In this document: piece after piece, positions 34,613 to 43,050 of the stretch
Layout of the letters: each line of letters opens with the position of its first letter
Numbering within the stretch: the stretch's first letter is position 1
Source: Archangium sp.
GTDB taxonomy: Bacteria; Myxococcota; Myxococcia; Myxococcales; Myxococcaceae
Direction of reading: 5' to 3'
NCBI GenBank assembly: GCA_030681645.1
Contig: JAUXRX010000002.1
Span: forward strand, 62,001-126,000
Length of the DNA: 64,000 nucleotides
Translations under genes and position numbers: made by a program
The notes under the pieces: model-generated
Seen by the model: the letters and a program-made list of their open reading frames with translations, nothing else
Databases searched by the model: none
What the model was told of the DNA's origin: nothing

Positions 34613-35101
34613 TCAGCGGGGTTTCAGCTTCCCCAGCGGCAACATCACGGTGAGCGGGTCGAGTGGTGATTCGACGAAGCCGTGGTGAAGGGAGAAGGCC
34701 TTTGCACCTGCGTTGATCGCGTGACTCAGCAGCGCGCGAACGCCCAGGTCTTCAGCGAGCCGCAGTGAGCGCAGCACGGCGTCCTTCAACAGGCCGCGCC
34801 CCAGGCCCTTCCCTGACCATTCCGCGTCGACGGCGAGGCGACCCAGCACGACGACCGGGATCGGCTCGGGCATGTTCCTTCGCACAGCGCCGGGTGCCTG
34901 AGCGTGCAGGACTGAGCCGGCGGCCAACGCGTAGTACCCGACCACCCGCAGGCCGTCGCACACCACGAAGGTCCGTGAGGCCCCGTCCTTCTGGTTCCGC
35001 AGCGCTCTTCGCTTGAGCCAAAGCTCGAGGTCTGGCTCTGCACAGCGGAACTCGTCGAGCTCGTGGGAGTCATCGAGCGGAGCCGGCGCGGTGAGGCTCA
35101 C
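34613..35101 (-). CDS. GNAT acetyltransferase toxin, TacT-like
   Basis: The 162-residue GNAT protein has the acetyl-CoA loop KGLGRGLLKDA, which matches the R/Q-x2-G-x-G/A pattern, and the TacT-type start with FRCAEPDLELWLKRRA and VVGYYALAAG. TacT toxins acetylate aminoacyl-tRNA and stop translation. The GTG start overlaps the antitoxin stop (GTGA). The preceding RHH antitoxin gene makes this a type II toxin-antitoxin pair. Toxicity is inferred from the family. Confidence 0.8.
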   Translation of the reverse strand: MSLTAPAPLDDSHELDEFRCAEPDLELWLKRRALRNQKDGASRTFVVCDGLRVVGYYALAAGSVLHAQAPGAVRRNMPEPIPVVVLGRLAVDAEWSGKGLGRGLLKDAVLRSLRLAEDLGVRALLSHAINAGAKAFSLHHGFVESPLDPLTVMLPLGKLKPR

Positions 35102-35382
35102 TTCGACCCACGCTCCCAGGGCGCACGCAGCGCCAGGAGTCGCTTGAGCGCGGCAGGCTTCGCCAGGGGCGCATCGAGAAGCTGGGAAAACCGTGCGAAG
35201 CCAGCTGCGTCGAGCACGAAGAGCGTCTGATCAAGCAGCACCTGCTGGGCCTTCTCAGCTGCCGCCTCGAGCACGAACTCGGTGCGGCTCTTGCCCACGA
35301 GGGAAGCAGCCCGATCGATGAGCGAGCGGCGCTTGGTATCGGCGCGGAGGTTGATGACGGTGTCGCGGACTGGGCCACTCAT
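35098..35382 (-). CDS. ribbon-helix-helix (DUF1778/TacA) antitoxin
   Basis: This encodes 94 residues. The N-terminus VINLRADTKRRSLIDRAAS followed by KSRTEFVLEAA is the DUF1778 RHH DNA-binding domain. The C-terminal LFVLDAAGFARFSQLLDAP is the toxin-binding tail typical of TacA. It should bind the operator at 35384-35404 and repress its own operon, more strongly when complexed with the toxin. Confidence 0.85.
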   Translation of the reverse strand: MSGPVRDTVINLRADTKRRSLIDRAASLVGKSRTEFVLEAAAEKAQQVLLDQTLFVLDAAGFARFSQLLDAPLAKPAALKRLLALRAPWERGSK

Positions 35383-35383
35383 G

Positions 35384-35404
35384 GTGTCTACACATTGTAT
35401 ACAC
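35384..35404 (-). promoter_or_regulatory. toxin-antitoxin operator
   Basis: Two adjacent palindromes, GTGTCTACAC at 35384-35393 and TGTATACA at 35396-35403, lie directly before the antitoxin start. Paired palindromes at this position are common for RHH antitoxin autoregulation. Confidence 0.6.
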
Positions 35405-35434
35405 CACCCGCCGCCCGGACACCTGAGGCCGTGG

Positions 35435-35935
35435 CTATGGACCCGCGTCCTTCGCCAGCTTCGCCTTGAGCGCCAGGGCCTCGGCGTTCTTCGGATCGAC
35501 GTAGAGCACCTGCTCGAGCAACTGCAGCGCCCGGGGTCCCCCGCCACCTTTGGCCTGGTCCTGCGCCAGCTCGAGCGGCTTGGCCACGAAGCGGGCCCAG
35601 GCCTTCTCGGTCACCTTGCCCCGCACCGCAGGCGAGATCTGCCGATCCAGCTCGAGGAACTCGCGGGCCTGGTCGGGGGTGAACTCGTCGATGTGGTTGG
35701 CGAGGAAGTTGTACTCGGCGAGCAGCTTGTTGAGCGGGCCACAGGTCTTCGGTTCGCGCTTGAGGCCGCGGCGCACCCATTCCTGCGCGGTGGCGAGATC
35801 GCCGGCGAGGAAGAACAGCTTGGCGGTGTCGTACGCAGTCGGGCCGGGATCCACTTTGGGCTTCGCGCCCTGCTTCGGCGGCGGCGCCGGGGGACCGGCC
35901 TGCATCACCAGCAGCGCGAGGGCGAGGGCGAGCAT
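35435..35935 (-). CDS. small TPR-like protein with signal sequence
   Basis: The 166-residue protein has an N-terminal hydrophobic segment (MLALALALLV, then Pro-rich), and two TPR-like helical pairs: KLFFLAGDLATAQEWVRRG and LQLLEQVLYVDPKNAEALAL. Its ATG shares a base with the stop of the polysaccharide transferase gene (TGATG), so it is coupled to that gene. It may be exported and assist polysaccharide assembly, but that is context only. Confidence 0.55.
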   Translation of the reverse strand: MLALALALLVMQAGPPAPPPKQGAKPKVDPGPTAYDTAKLFFLAGDLATAQEWVRRGLKREPKTCGPLNKLLAEYNFLANHIDEFTPDQAREFLELDRQISPAVRGKVTEKAWARFVAKPLELAQDQAKGGGGPRALQLLEQVLYVDPKNAEALALKAKLAKDAGP

Positions 35936-37323
35936 CAGTACGCGTTCTTCGAGAGGAACCCGCCGAGCGCCGTGCGCACGAGGATCTTGAGGTCGAACAT
36001 GAGCGACCAGTTCTCGATGTAATAGAGGTCGTAGTCGATGCGGTCCTTGATGCTGGTGTTGCCGCGCAGCCCGTTGATCTGCGCCCAGCCGGTGATGCCC
36101 GACTTCACCATGTGCCGCAGGTGGTACCGGGGGATCTGCTTCTTGAATTCCTCGATGAACACCGGGCGCTCGGGGCGCGGGCCCACCAGGCTCATGTCGC
36201 CGACGAAGACGTTCCAGAACTGGGGCACCTCGTCGAGCGACGTCTTGCGCAGGAAGGTGCCGATCGAGGTGCGCCTCGGATCGCCCGCGGTGGCGAACTG
36301 GGCCCCGTCCTTTTCGGCGTCGGCCTTCATGGTGCGGAATTTGTACATGTGGAACAGCTGCCCATCGATGCCCATGCGCTCCTGCGCGAACAGGACGGGC
36401 CCCCGGCTCGTCAGCTTCACCAGAATCGCCAGCACCGCCATCACCGGCGCCAGGAGCAGCATCGCCACCGACGAGGCGAGGATGTCGAACGCCCGCTTGG
36501 CGATGCGGTTCCACCCCTCCATGGGCGCGCCCTGGAGGCTGATGATCGGCAGCCCGCCAAACTCCTCGAGCCCGCCGCGCAGCGTCACGTAGCTGAAGAG
36601 ATCGGGCACCACCTTCACGTCGATGGTGCGCAGGGCCAGCACCTCCATGAGGTCGCGCATCTGTGGCTGCTCTTCGAGCGGCAGCGCGAGGATCACCTGG
36701 TCCACCGGCTGGGCGTCGAGCACCTTCTCGAGATCGCCGAACAGGCCCACCACCGGCACGTTCAGCACCTTCGTGCCCACCTTCTCCGGGCGCCGGGTGA
36801 GCAGGCCCGTCACCTTGAAGCCGAGCTCGCGGTGCTGCTCGATCGTCTCCACCACCCGCTGGCCCAGCGTGCCCGCGCCCACCACGAGGATGGTCTTCAG
36901 GTTCACCCCGCGGCGCCGCAGCTCGTTGAAGATCGCCCGGAACGCCAGGCGCACCATCGCGACCCCCACGAAGGCGTAGCCCGCGAAGATGGCCACGGTG
37001 AGGCGGCTGTACCGCTCGCGGATGAAGTACGAGACGCCCACCAGCACCAGGGTGGAGAGCGCGGTGGCCTTGAAGACCTCGAACACCTCCGAGATGTGCG
37101 AACGCCCGCGGTTGGTCGTGTAGAGGTTCGAGCCGCGGAAGATGAGCGGGAAGATCACGGAGATCAACACGAGGGTCTCGAGCGTCTCCTGCGGCGGCGG
37201 CAGCGTCACCCACTCGAACCAGGTGAAGCGCGTGTACCAGGCCATCGCGAACGCGATGAGGAGCGTCACCAGGTCGGCGACGAGCTTGATCGAGTTGTAG
37301 AAGCGCTGGAACCGGGTGAACAC
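35935..37323 (-). CDS. polyprenyl-phosphate sugar phosphotransferase, EpsZ/WbaP type
   Basis: This 462-residue membrane enzyme transfers the first sugar-phosphate to undecaprenyl phosphate to start a polysaccharide repeat. Four N-terminal membrane segments, a Rossmann-like CoA-binding domain (VVGAGTLGQRVVETI at about 145) and a final re-entrant helix with the catalytic core follow: KRAFDILASS, GPVLFAQERMG, FRTM, LRKTSLDEVPQFWNV and SLVGPRPERP. In Myxococcus the related EpsZ begins exopolysaccharide synthesis. It is near three glycosyltransferase genes. The start is GTG at 37323. Confidence 0.9.
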   Translation of the reverse strand: MFTRFQRFYNSIKLVADLVTLLIAFAMAWYTRFTWFEWVTLPPPQETLETLVLISVIFPLIFRGSNLYTTNRGRSHISEVFEVFKATALSTLVLVGVSYFIRERYSRLTVAIFAGYAFVGVAMVRLAFRAIFNELRRRGVNLKTILVVGAGTLGQRVVETIEQHRELGFKVTGLLTRRPEKVGTKVLNVPVVGLFGDLEKVLDAQPVDQVILALPLEEQPQMRDLMEVLALRTIDVKVVPDLFSYVTLRGGLEEFGGLPIISLQGAPMEGWNRIAKRAFDILASSVAMLLLAPVMAVLAILVKLTSRGPVLFAQERMGIDGQLFHMYKFRTMKADAEKDGAQFATAGDPRRTSIGTFLRKTSLDEVPQFWNVFVGDMSLVGPRPERPVFIEEFKKQIPRYHLRHMVKSGITGWAQINGLRGNTSIKDRIDYDLYYIENWSLMFDLKILVRTALGGFLSKNAY

Positions 37324-37473
37324 GACGGGGTTGCTCTAGCACGGCCTCCCCGCGGGTTGACAGTCAGGCACCCGGGCAGGACGCCTCAGTGACGAACTGG
37401 CAGGCGCGCGGGAGACCCGGGCCCGAGAGTCCGCAGGTTTCGGAGCGGCCGGAGGATTGCTCTGCGCCACGGC

Positions 37474-38151
37474 ATGAGATCAATGCTCTGCGTGGTGGTG
37501 ATCGCCGTGCCTTCCTTCGCTGCCGGCCTCGATGGGCAGAAGCTCGGCAAGCTGCTCGGGCTGGGTGGCCCAGCCACCGTCACGGAGGCACCTGCGGCCA
37601 TCCCCTCTCCACTGCCGTGGCGGCTGCTGGGCACGCTGCGCGCGAGGGACGGCGCCTCGATGGCCGCGGTGGAATGCTCGCTCAAGAGCGTGACGCTGCA
37701 GGTGGGCGACGTGCGTGATGGCGTCGAGGTGATCTCCATCGAACAGCAGACGGTGATCGTCCGGCGGCAGGGGCGGCTCGAGGTGGTGGGTGCCAGGCCC
37801 GGTCCCGGCGCCGCGCTCCCGTCCCTCCCCGCGGGGCGCACCGTCTCGCGCCAGCTCGTCAACCAGCTCCTGGCCAACCCCGAGCAGCTCTACCGCGACG
37901 TGCGGCTGATGCCGGCCATGGTGGACGGGCGGATGACCGGCTTTCGCGCGCACTGGGTGAAGGACGGCTCGATCATCGGCGCCCTGGGCCTCAAGGCCGG
38001 GGACATCATCACGAAGGTGAACGGCCTGCCGCTCGACAACCTGCAGCGGGTGATCTCCCTGATGCAGGTGCTCACCACCACCGGCCGCTTCGAGATCGAG
38101 CTCGAGCGCAACGGCCAGCGGGTGGTCGAGTCGGTGCAGGTGGAGTTGTAG
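37474..38151 (+). CDS. GspC-like protein with PDZ domain
   Basis: The 225-residue protein has an N-terminal hydrophobic segment, a homology-region-like domain (WRLLGTLRARDGASMAAV then DGVEVISIEQQTVIVRR) and a C-terminal PDZ domain (SIIGALGLKAGDIITKVNG). This is the type II secretion GspC layout: inner membrane anchor, HR domain that contacts the GspD secretin, PDZ for substrate or partner binding. No other gsp genes are adjacent. Its stop is only 3 bp from the stop of the convergent glycosyltransferase gene. A second ATG at 37483 is possible. Confidence 0.75.
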   Translation: MRSMLCVVVIAVPSFAAGLDGQKLGKLLGLGGPATVTEAPAAIPSPLPWRLLGTLRARDGASMAAVECSLKSVTLQVGDVRDGVEVISIEQQTVIVRRQGRLEVVGARPGPGAALPSLPAGRTVSRQLVNQLLANPEQLYRDVRLMPAMVDGRMTGFRAHWVKDGSIIGALGLKAGDIITKVNGLPLDNLQRVISLMQVLTTTGRFEIELERNGQRVVESVQVEL

Positions 38152-38154
38152 CGC

Positions 38155-39312
38155 TCAGGGGACGAGCGCGGCGCTGAGTTCGTCGATCAACGCCCGCTGA
38201 AAGCTCGCCTTCGAGAAGCCCTGCGCCTGCTCACGCGCGTCACCCGGCTCGAACCCGGCCTCGAACGCGTCGAACTCGGCGAGCGCGGTGAGCAGAGAAT
38301 CGACCGTCTGTTCTCGAAAGAACACGCCGGTCTTCCCGGTGACGGTCTCGAGCGCCCCGCCTTCGGCGAAGGCGATCACCGGGCGGCCGCACGCCTGCGC
38401 CTCGAGCGGGGTGATGCCGAAGTCTTCCACGCCGGGGAACACGAGCGCGCGGGCGTTCCGGTACAGCGCTGGCAACTGGTCGTCACTGACCTGCCCCAGC
38501 GCCTTCACGTTGGGGGGAAGATCGTCGAGCCACTGCCCTGACTGGCCGCTCCCCGCGATCCACAGCTCGCGGCCGCTGCGCTTGAACGCCTCGATCGCCA
38601 GGTCGATCCGCTTGTACGGAGCGAGCGCACCCAGGCACAGGAAGTAACCGCCCTCCCCCGTGCCCTCGAGCGACGAGGCGGTGAAGCGCTCCAGCTCGAC
38701 GGGTGGGTGAATCACGCGCGCGGTGCGGTGGTAGCGCTCGGCCACCTGCCGGGCCACGTGCGCGCTGTTGGTGACGTAGCGATCGACGCCTGCTGAGGTG
38801 AACACGTCCCACGCCCGCAGGCCCGGCCGCAGCGCGCGCGCCGCCAGCCGCACCGGCAGCGAGGCCTTGCCCGGCCCGAAGTAGTCGTCGAAGCGATCCC
38901 ACATGTACCGGAGCGGCGCATGCACGTACGACACGTGCTTCGCCCCCTTCGGCACGCGGATCGCCTTCGCGACGCAGTGGCTCGACGAGACGACCAGGTC
39001 GACCTCGCCCACGTCGAGCAGGCGAATCGCGCCCGGCATCAGGGGCAACAGCTGCCGATGCCGGGTGCGCGCACCGGGAAGGCGATCGAGCACCGAGGTG
39101 ACGATGCGATGCGACTCGAGGCTCGCGGGCATGTCCTTCGGATCGTGGAAGAGCGTGAAGATCGGCGCGCGGGGGAACAGCTCAGCCATGGCCGCCAGCA
39201 CCTTCTCGCCTCCCCGCCAGGTGATCAGCCAGTCGTGCACCAGCGCGACGCGCGCGCGCTGCAGGGCACCGGGCAATTCGAAGGGCGGCTCCACGCCGAT
39301 CGTGGCTAGCAC
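38155..39312 (-). CDS. glycosyltransferase family 1/4-like
   Basis: The 385-residue protein is a GT-B glycosyltransferase. The acceptor-side domain has ARVALVHDWLITWRGGEKVL and SSSHCVAKAI, and the donor domain has YFLCLGALAPYKRIDLAI and the EX7E-type motif VEDFGITPLEAQACGRPVIA. It should add a sugar in polysaccharide or lipid-linked synthesis in the cytoplasm. The GTG or CTA region before the repeat element at 39343 makes 39312 the first plausible start. Confidence 0.85.
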   Translation of the reverse strand: MLATIGVEPPFELPGALQRARVALVHDWLITWRGGEKVLAAMAELFPRAPIFTLFHDPKDMPASLESHRIVTSVLDRLPGARTRHRQLLPLMPGAIRLLDVGEVDLVVSSSHCVAKAIRVPKGAKHVSYVHAPLRYMWDRFDDYFGPGKASLPVRLAARALRPGLRAWDVFTSAGVDRYVTNSAHVARQVAERYHRTARVIHPPVELERFTASSLEGTGEGGYFLCLGALAPYKRIDLAIEAFKRSGRELWIAGSGQSGQWLDDLPPNVKALGQVSDDQLPALYRNARALVFPGVEDFGITPLEAQACGRPVIAFAEGGALETVTGKTGVFFREQTVDSLLTALAEFDAFEAGFEPGDAREQAQGFSKASFQRALIDELSAALVP

Positions 39313-39342
39313 GCCAGTCCTGTGTACGCTCTGCTCCGTGTT

Positions 39343-39557
39343 CCGGGTCGCCTCATCTCGGCCAGCCGTCCGCTGCGGTCCCGTATTCTGGGTCGCTCCG
39401 CCTCGGCCAGCCGTCCGCTTCGCTCCCGGCTGTCTCGCGCAGCGTTCCGCTGCTATCGGTTCCGCTCCATGACCCGGGTCGCTTCACCTCGGCCAGCCGT
39501 CCGCTTCGCTCCCGGCTGTCTCGCGCAGCGTTCCGCTGCTATCGGTTCCGCTCCATG
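39343..39557. repeat. three tandem copies of dispersed repeat element A
   Basis: A truncated copy covers 39343-39388. Two further copies share a perfect 71-bp segment at 39401-39471 and 39487-39557, 86 bp apart, beginning CCTCGGCCAGCCGTCCGC and ending CGGTTCCGCTCCATG. The last three bases are the ATG start of the next gene. Related copies lie at 14495-14545, within purH and within the LOG gene. Read on the minus strand, this copy has a TAG in the frame that is open in the coding copies. Confidence 0.9.
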
Positions 39558-40634
39558 GTGAAGGTTCTCATCGACCTGCGAATGGTGCGCGGTCATCTGC
39601 ATGGCATTGCCCGCTACGCGCTCGAGCTGGCGCGCCGGCTCCCTGCCCTCGAGCCGGGCTGGCAGTTCACAGGCCTCACTGCGCCGGCCGGCATGCCCGA
39701 CGACCTGGGCGAACTTCACCCACGCATCCCCCTGGTCAAGGCGACCTCCGACTTCCTGTCGATGCTGGAGCAGCCCACCCTGCTGGCCGACCTGGTGCGC
39801 CACGGGCCCTCCCTGTTCCACGCCACCTCGTTCTCGCTCCCCGCGCTCTGGCCGGGGAAGCTGGTGGCGACGCTGCACGACGCCAATCACCTGGCGCTGT
39901 CCGAGAGCGCGTCGGTCACCCGCACCGCGTACTACCGGCTGGTGGTGGGCCCGCGCGCCTCTCGCGCCCAGGCGCTGATCACCGTGTCCGAGTTCAGCCG
40001 CCGCGAGCTGGCGTCACACCTCGGCTTTCCACCCGAGCGCTTCCAGGTGATCGGCAACGGCGTCGATCCCTCGTTCCACCCGCCGCTGCAGCAGGACCTC
40101 GAAGATTTCCGCGCGCGCCGCGGCCTGCCGCCCCGCTACTTCGCGGTGATCGGCAACAACAAGCCGTTCAAGAACCTCAGCGTGCTCTTGCCGATCGCCG
40201 ACGGGTTGCCTGCGCCCCTCGTGCTCCTGGCGGGCCGGGGGGCGCGGCGGGCGATCGGCTTCAGCGAGAAGGTGATCGAACTCTCCCCCCTGCCCGACGA
40301 GGAGCTGGTGCGCTTCTACGCGGGCGCCTGCGCGGTGCTGGTGCCGTCTCGCTACGAGGGCTTCGGTCTGCCGGCGCTCGAGGCCATGGCCTGCGGCGCA
40401 CCGGTGATCGCCTCGTCGTCGGGCGCACACCCGGAGGTGGTCGGGGGCGCGGGCATTCTCGTCTCGCCCGACAACCCGCTCGCCTGGCGGGAAGCGTGTC
40501 TGCGCGTGCACCGCGACGAAGCGCTGCGCCGCGAGCTCTCCCGGGCCGGCATCGAGCGCGCCGCCCGCGCCTCGTGGGACGACTGCGCCAGGCAGACCAT
40601 GCAGGTCTACCGCCGCGCGCTCGGGCTTCCGTGA
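39555..40634 (+). CDS. glycosyltransferase family 4
   Basis: The 359-residue GT-B enzyme has IDLRMVRGHLHGIARYALEL at the start, a HATSFSLPALWPGKLVATLHD segment, FAVIGNNKPFKNL as the donor-domain beta strand and the motif SRYEGFGLPALEAMACGAPVI with the EX7E glutamates. It likely adds mannose or a related sugar in exopolysaccharide or O-antigen assembly. Its ATG is provided by the end of repeat element A. Confidence 0.88.
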   Translation: MVKVLIDLRMVRGHLHGIARYALELARRLPALEPGWQFTGLTAPAGMPDDLGELHPRIPLVKATSDFLSMLEQPTLLADLVRHGPSLFHATSFSLPALWPGKLVATLHDANHLALSESASVTRTAYYRLVVGPRASRAQALITVSEFSRRELASHLGFPPERFQVIGNGVDPSFHPPLQQDLEDFRARRGLPPRYFAVIGNNKPFKNLSVLLPIADGLPAPLVLLAGRGARRAIGFSEKVIELSPLPDEELVRFYAGACAVLVPSRYEGFGLPALEAMACGAPVIASSSGAHPEVVGGAGILVSPDNPLAWREACLRVHRDEALRRELSRAGIERAARASWDDCARQTMQVYRRALGLP

Positions 40635-40706
40635 GCTCCGCGGGGCCGCCGCAACCGCTCATCCCGAGCGGTGCTCCCCTTCGGCTCCGCACGTGGTGAA
40701 CGGTTC

Positions 40707-41990
40707 GTGACACCCCGCACCCCGATCATCATCGTGGGCGTGTGCCTGCTCCTCCGCGCCGCCTTCGCGCTGGGCACCGAGATCTACCCGGACGAGGCCT
40801 ACTACTGGACCTGGGCCCAGCGCCCGCAACTCGCCTACTTCGATCACCCCGGCCTGATCGCCTGGAGCATCGCGCTGCTCGGCATTCGCACCGGCGCGAT
40901 CTTCTGGGGCCTGCTCACCCTGGCCGGCGTGCACCGCCTCGCCTCGAGCCTCGGCGCCTCGCGCGAACAGGCCTGGTGGGCCACCGCGCTCTTCGCCAGC
41001 ACGCCCGCTTCCGCGCTCCTCGGCACGCTCAGCACCCCCGACGCGCCCCTGCTGGCGTTCTGGGTGTGGACGCTCGTCGCCCTCCAGGGAAAGCGGCCCG
41101 CCGTCACCGGCCTCCTCTGGGGCCTGGCCATGCTCTCCAAGTACAACGGCGTCCTCCTCGCGGTGCCGGTGCTGATGGTCTTCTTCCGCCGCCCGCTGCA
41201 GCTCGCCCTCGCCACGCTGCTCGCGCTCGCCGTCACCTCGCCCACGATCGCCTGGAACGCGACCCACGACTGGGAAGGCTTCCGCTTTCAGCTCTGGCAC
41301 GGCCTCACGGGCGGCGGGGGTGGGTTGCTCACGTTCCTCGAGTTCCTCGGGGCGCAGCTCCTCATGGGCGGCCCGGTGCTGGTCGCGCTCGCGGCGTGGT
41401 GGCTCGCGCGAGAGCGGTCGTCGGCGGTGCTCAAGCTCGCGACGCTGCTTCCCCTCGCCTTCTTCGGCCTCGCGGCGTGGAGCACCCGCGGTGAAGCCAA
41501 CTGGGCGGCCGCGGCCTGGCTGTCTGCGAGCGTGGGCCTCGCGCTCGCTGCGCCGTTTTCCCGCTGGAAGCAGGCCGCGGTCGCGCTGAACCTCGCCCTG
41601 CTCTTCGTCTGCACCGCGCTCATCGTCTTTCCCCCTGCGGCGCTCTGGGAACTCTCGCCCGTGAAGAAGCTGCACGGCTGGGCCTGGCTCGAGCGGGCGC
41701 GCCACGAGAAGCTCCCGGTGATCACCAACCGCTACCAGCTCAGCGGGCTGGTCGCCTTCCACGCGCGGGTTCCCGTCAGCACCCTGGGAGGCCGGCGAAG
41801 CCAGTTCGATCTCTGGGGGCCGACGGCCCTGGCGCCAGGCGCCGACGCACTGTGGATCGGCGAGTGGGAAGGCCCTCCCCCCGCGCTGGTGGAGCAGTTC
41901 GAGACCTCGACCCAGCTCGACTGGCCGCTCGACCAGCGCCAGCGGGTGCTGCACCCGTTCCTCGTCTTCAAGCTCGGGAAGAAGAAGTAG
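40707..41990 (+). CDS. GT39/ArnT-like membrane glycosyltransferase
   Basis: The product has about 427 residues. A first membrane segment is followed by the acidic loop TEIYPDEAYYWTWAQRP, the hallmark of dolichyl-phosphate-mannose/ArnT-type GT-C enzymes, then about nine more membrane helices and a soluble periplasmic C-terminus. It takes sugars from polyprenyl-phosphate donors and glycosylates lipids or proteins in the periplasm. The GTG at 40707 is chosen; an upstream GTG at 40671 is also open. The 3 prime end overlaps the LptG gene by 23 bp tail to tail. Confidence 0.82.
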   Translation: MTPRTPIIIVGVCLLLRAAFALGTEIYPDEAYYWTWAQRPQLAYFDHPGLIAWSIALLGIRTGAIFWGLLTLAGVHRLASSLGASREQAWWATALFASTPASALLGTLSTPDAPLLAFWVWTLVALQGKRPAVTGLLWGLAMLSKYNGVLLAVPVLMVFFRRPLQLALATLLALAVTSPTIAWNATHDWEGFRFQLWHGLTGGGGGLLTFLEFLGAQLLMGGPVLVALAAWWLARERSSAVLKLATLLPLAFFGLAAWSTRGEANWAAAAWLSASVGLALAAPFSRWKQAAVALNLALLFVCTALIVFPPAALWELSPVKKLHGWAWLERARHEKLPVITNRYQLSGLVAFHARVPVSTLGGRRSQFDLWGPTALAPGADALWIGEWEGPPPALVEQFETSTQLDWPLDQRQRVLHPFLVFKLGKKK

Positions 41991-43050
41991 CGCGCCGGCT
42001 GAGCAGGAAGACGACCGGCAACAACAGCAACGGCGCCAACCACGCCGCCAACGCGGGCGCGAGCCGGCCGTTGATCGCCAGGCTGCGCGAGATCATGCCC
42101 ACCATGAACAGCCCGCCGTAGAGCCCCGCCCCCTCGAGCAGCGCGCGCGGCACCGAAGCCCCCCGCTGCCCCCGCAGGCCGAGCAGGCAGGCGATCAACG
42201 CCGCGAGCACCGCCGCCGCCGGGGCCGCCCAGCGATGGTGCACCGCGAAGCGCGTCGGCTCCGAGGGCAACTTGAGCGCGTCCATCAACTCCACCTGGCG
42301 GCGCAACACGGTGAGCGGCTGCCACTCGGGCCGACCCACCGCGAGCTGGGTCACCTCGGGGCGCAGCGGCAGCGCGAGCTCGAACGAGCCCTTCCTCCCC
42401 GCGCTCGCCTCGGGGCCCGCGAAGTTCAGCTCGGTCGCCTCGTCGACGCGCCACCGCCCGTCGCGCACGAAGGTGAGCCGCCCGGCTTCGATCCACCGCA
42501 CCAGCTCCGAGGCCTTGCCCATCTGAAACAGGCGCACGTCCTCGAGGCGCTCCAGGTTCGCTTCCCCGCGCACGTTGAGCAGCGAGTCACCCACCCGGAA
42601 CCAGCGGCGCGGCGAGTAGATGGTGAAGAAGTCTCCGAACTTCTGAAAGCGCTCCAGCATCATCCGGTCGATCTTCGGCCCCGACGCGCTCACCACGAAC
42701 TCCTGGAACGCCACCAGCCCCAGCCCCGCCAGGCTCGTCACCAGGAGAATCGGCCTCACCAGCGTTGCCTGCGAAGCGCCCAGGGCCCGCAGCGCCGTCC
42801 ATTCTCCGCGCCGCCGCACCACCGCCACCGCGAGCGCCGCGGCCAGCACCATCGCCGCCGGCGCGAACTGCACCATCGCCACGTGCGAGCGGTACCAGTA
42901 CAGCGCCACCACGTCCTCCACGGGCCGGCCGATGTAGATGCGCAACCAGTCACCGAAGTCGATCACCAGGAAGAGCGTGACCAGGCCCAGCGCGAGCGGG
43001 AGGAAGATCCCCACGGTGAGCCGCATCACGTAGCGCTCCAACAACTTCAT
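41968..43050 (-). CDS. lptG: LptG/LptF family LPS export permease
   Basis: The 360-residue protein has three N-terminal membrane helices, a periplasmic beta-jellyroll (about 130-260) and three C-terminal helices, the shape of LptF/LptG. The start MKLLERYVMRLTVGIFLPLAL and the EFVVSASGPKIDRM region after the first helical block are typical. With LptF and LptB2 it extracts lipopolysaccharide from the inner membrane. Its ATG overlaps the stop of the lptF-like gene (ATGA). Which of the pair is F or G is assigned by order only. Confidence 0.82.
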   Translation of the reverse strand: MKLLERYVMRLTVGIFLPLALGLVTLFLVIDFGDWLRIYIGRPVEDVVALYWYRSHVAMVQFAPAAMVLAAALAVAVVRRRGEWTALRALGASQATLVRPILLVTSLAGLGLVAFQEFVVSASGPKIDRMMLERFQKFGDFFTIYSPRRWFRVGDSLLNVRGEANLERLEDVRLFQMGKASELVRWIEAGRLTFVRDGRWRVDEATELNFAGPEASAGRKGSFELALPLRPEVTQLAVGRPEWQPLTVLRRQVELMDALKLPSEPTRFAVHHRWAAPAAAVLAALIACLLGLRGQRGASVPRALLEGAGLYGGLFMVGMISRSLAINGRLAPALAAWLAPLLLLPVVFLLSRRATSSSRA

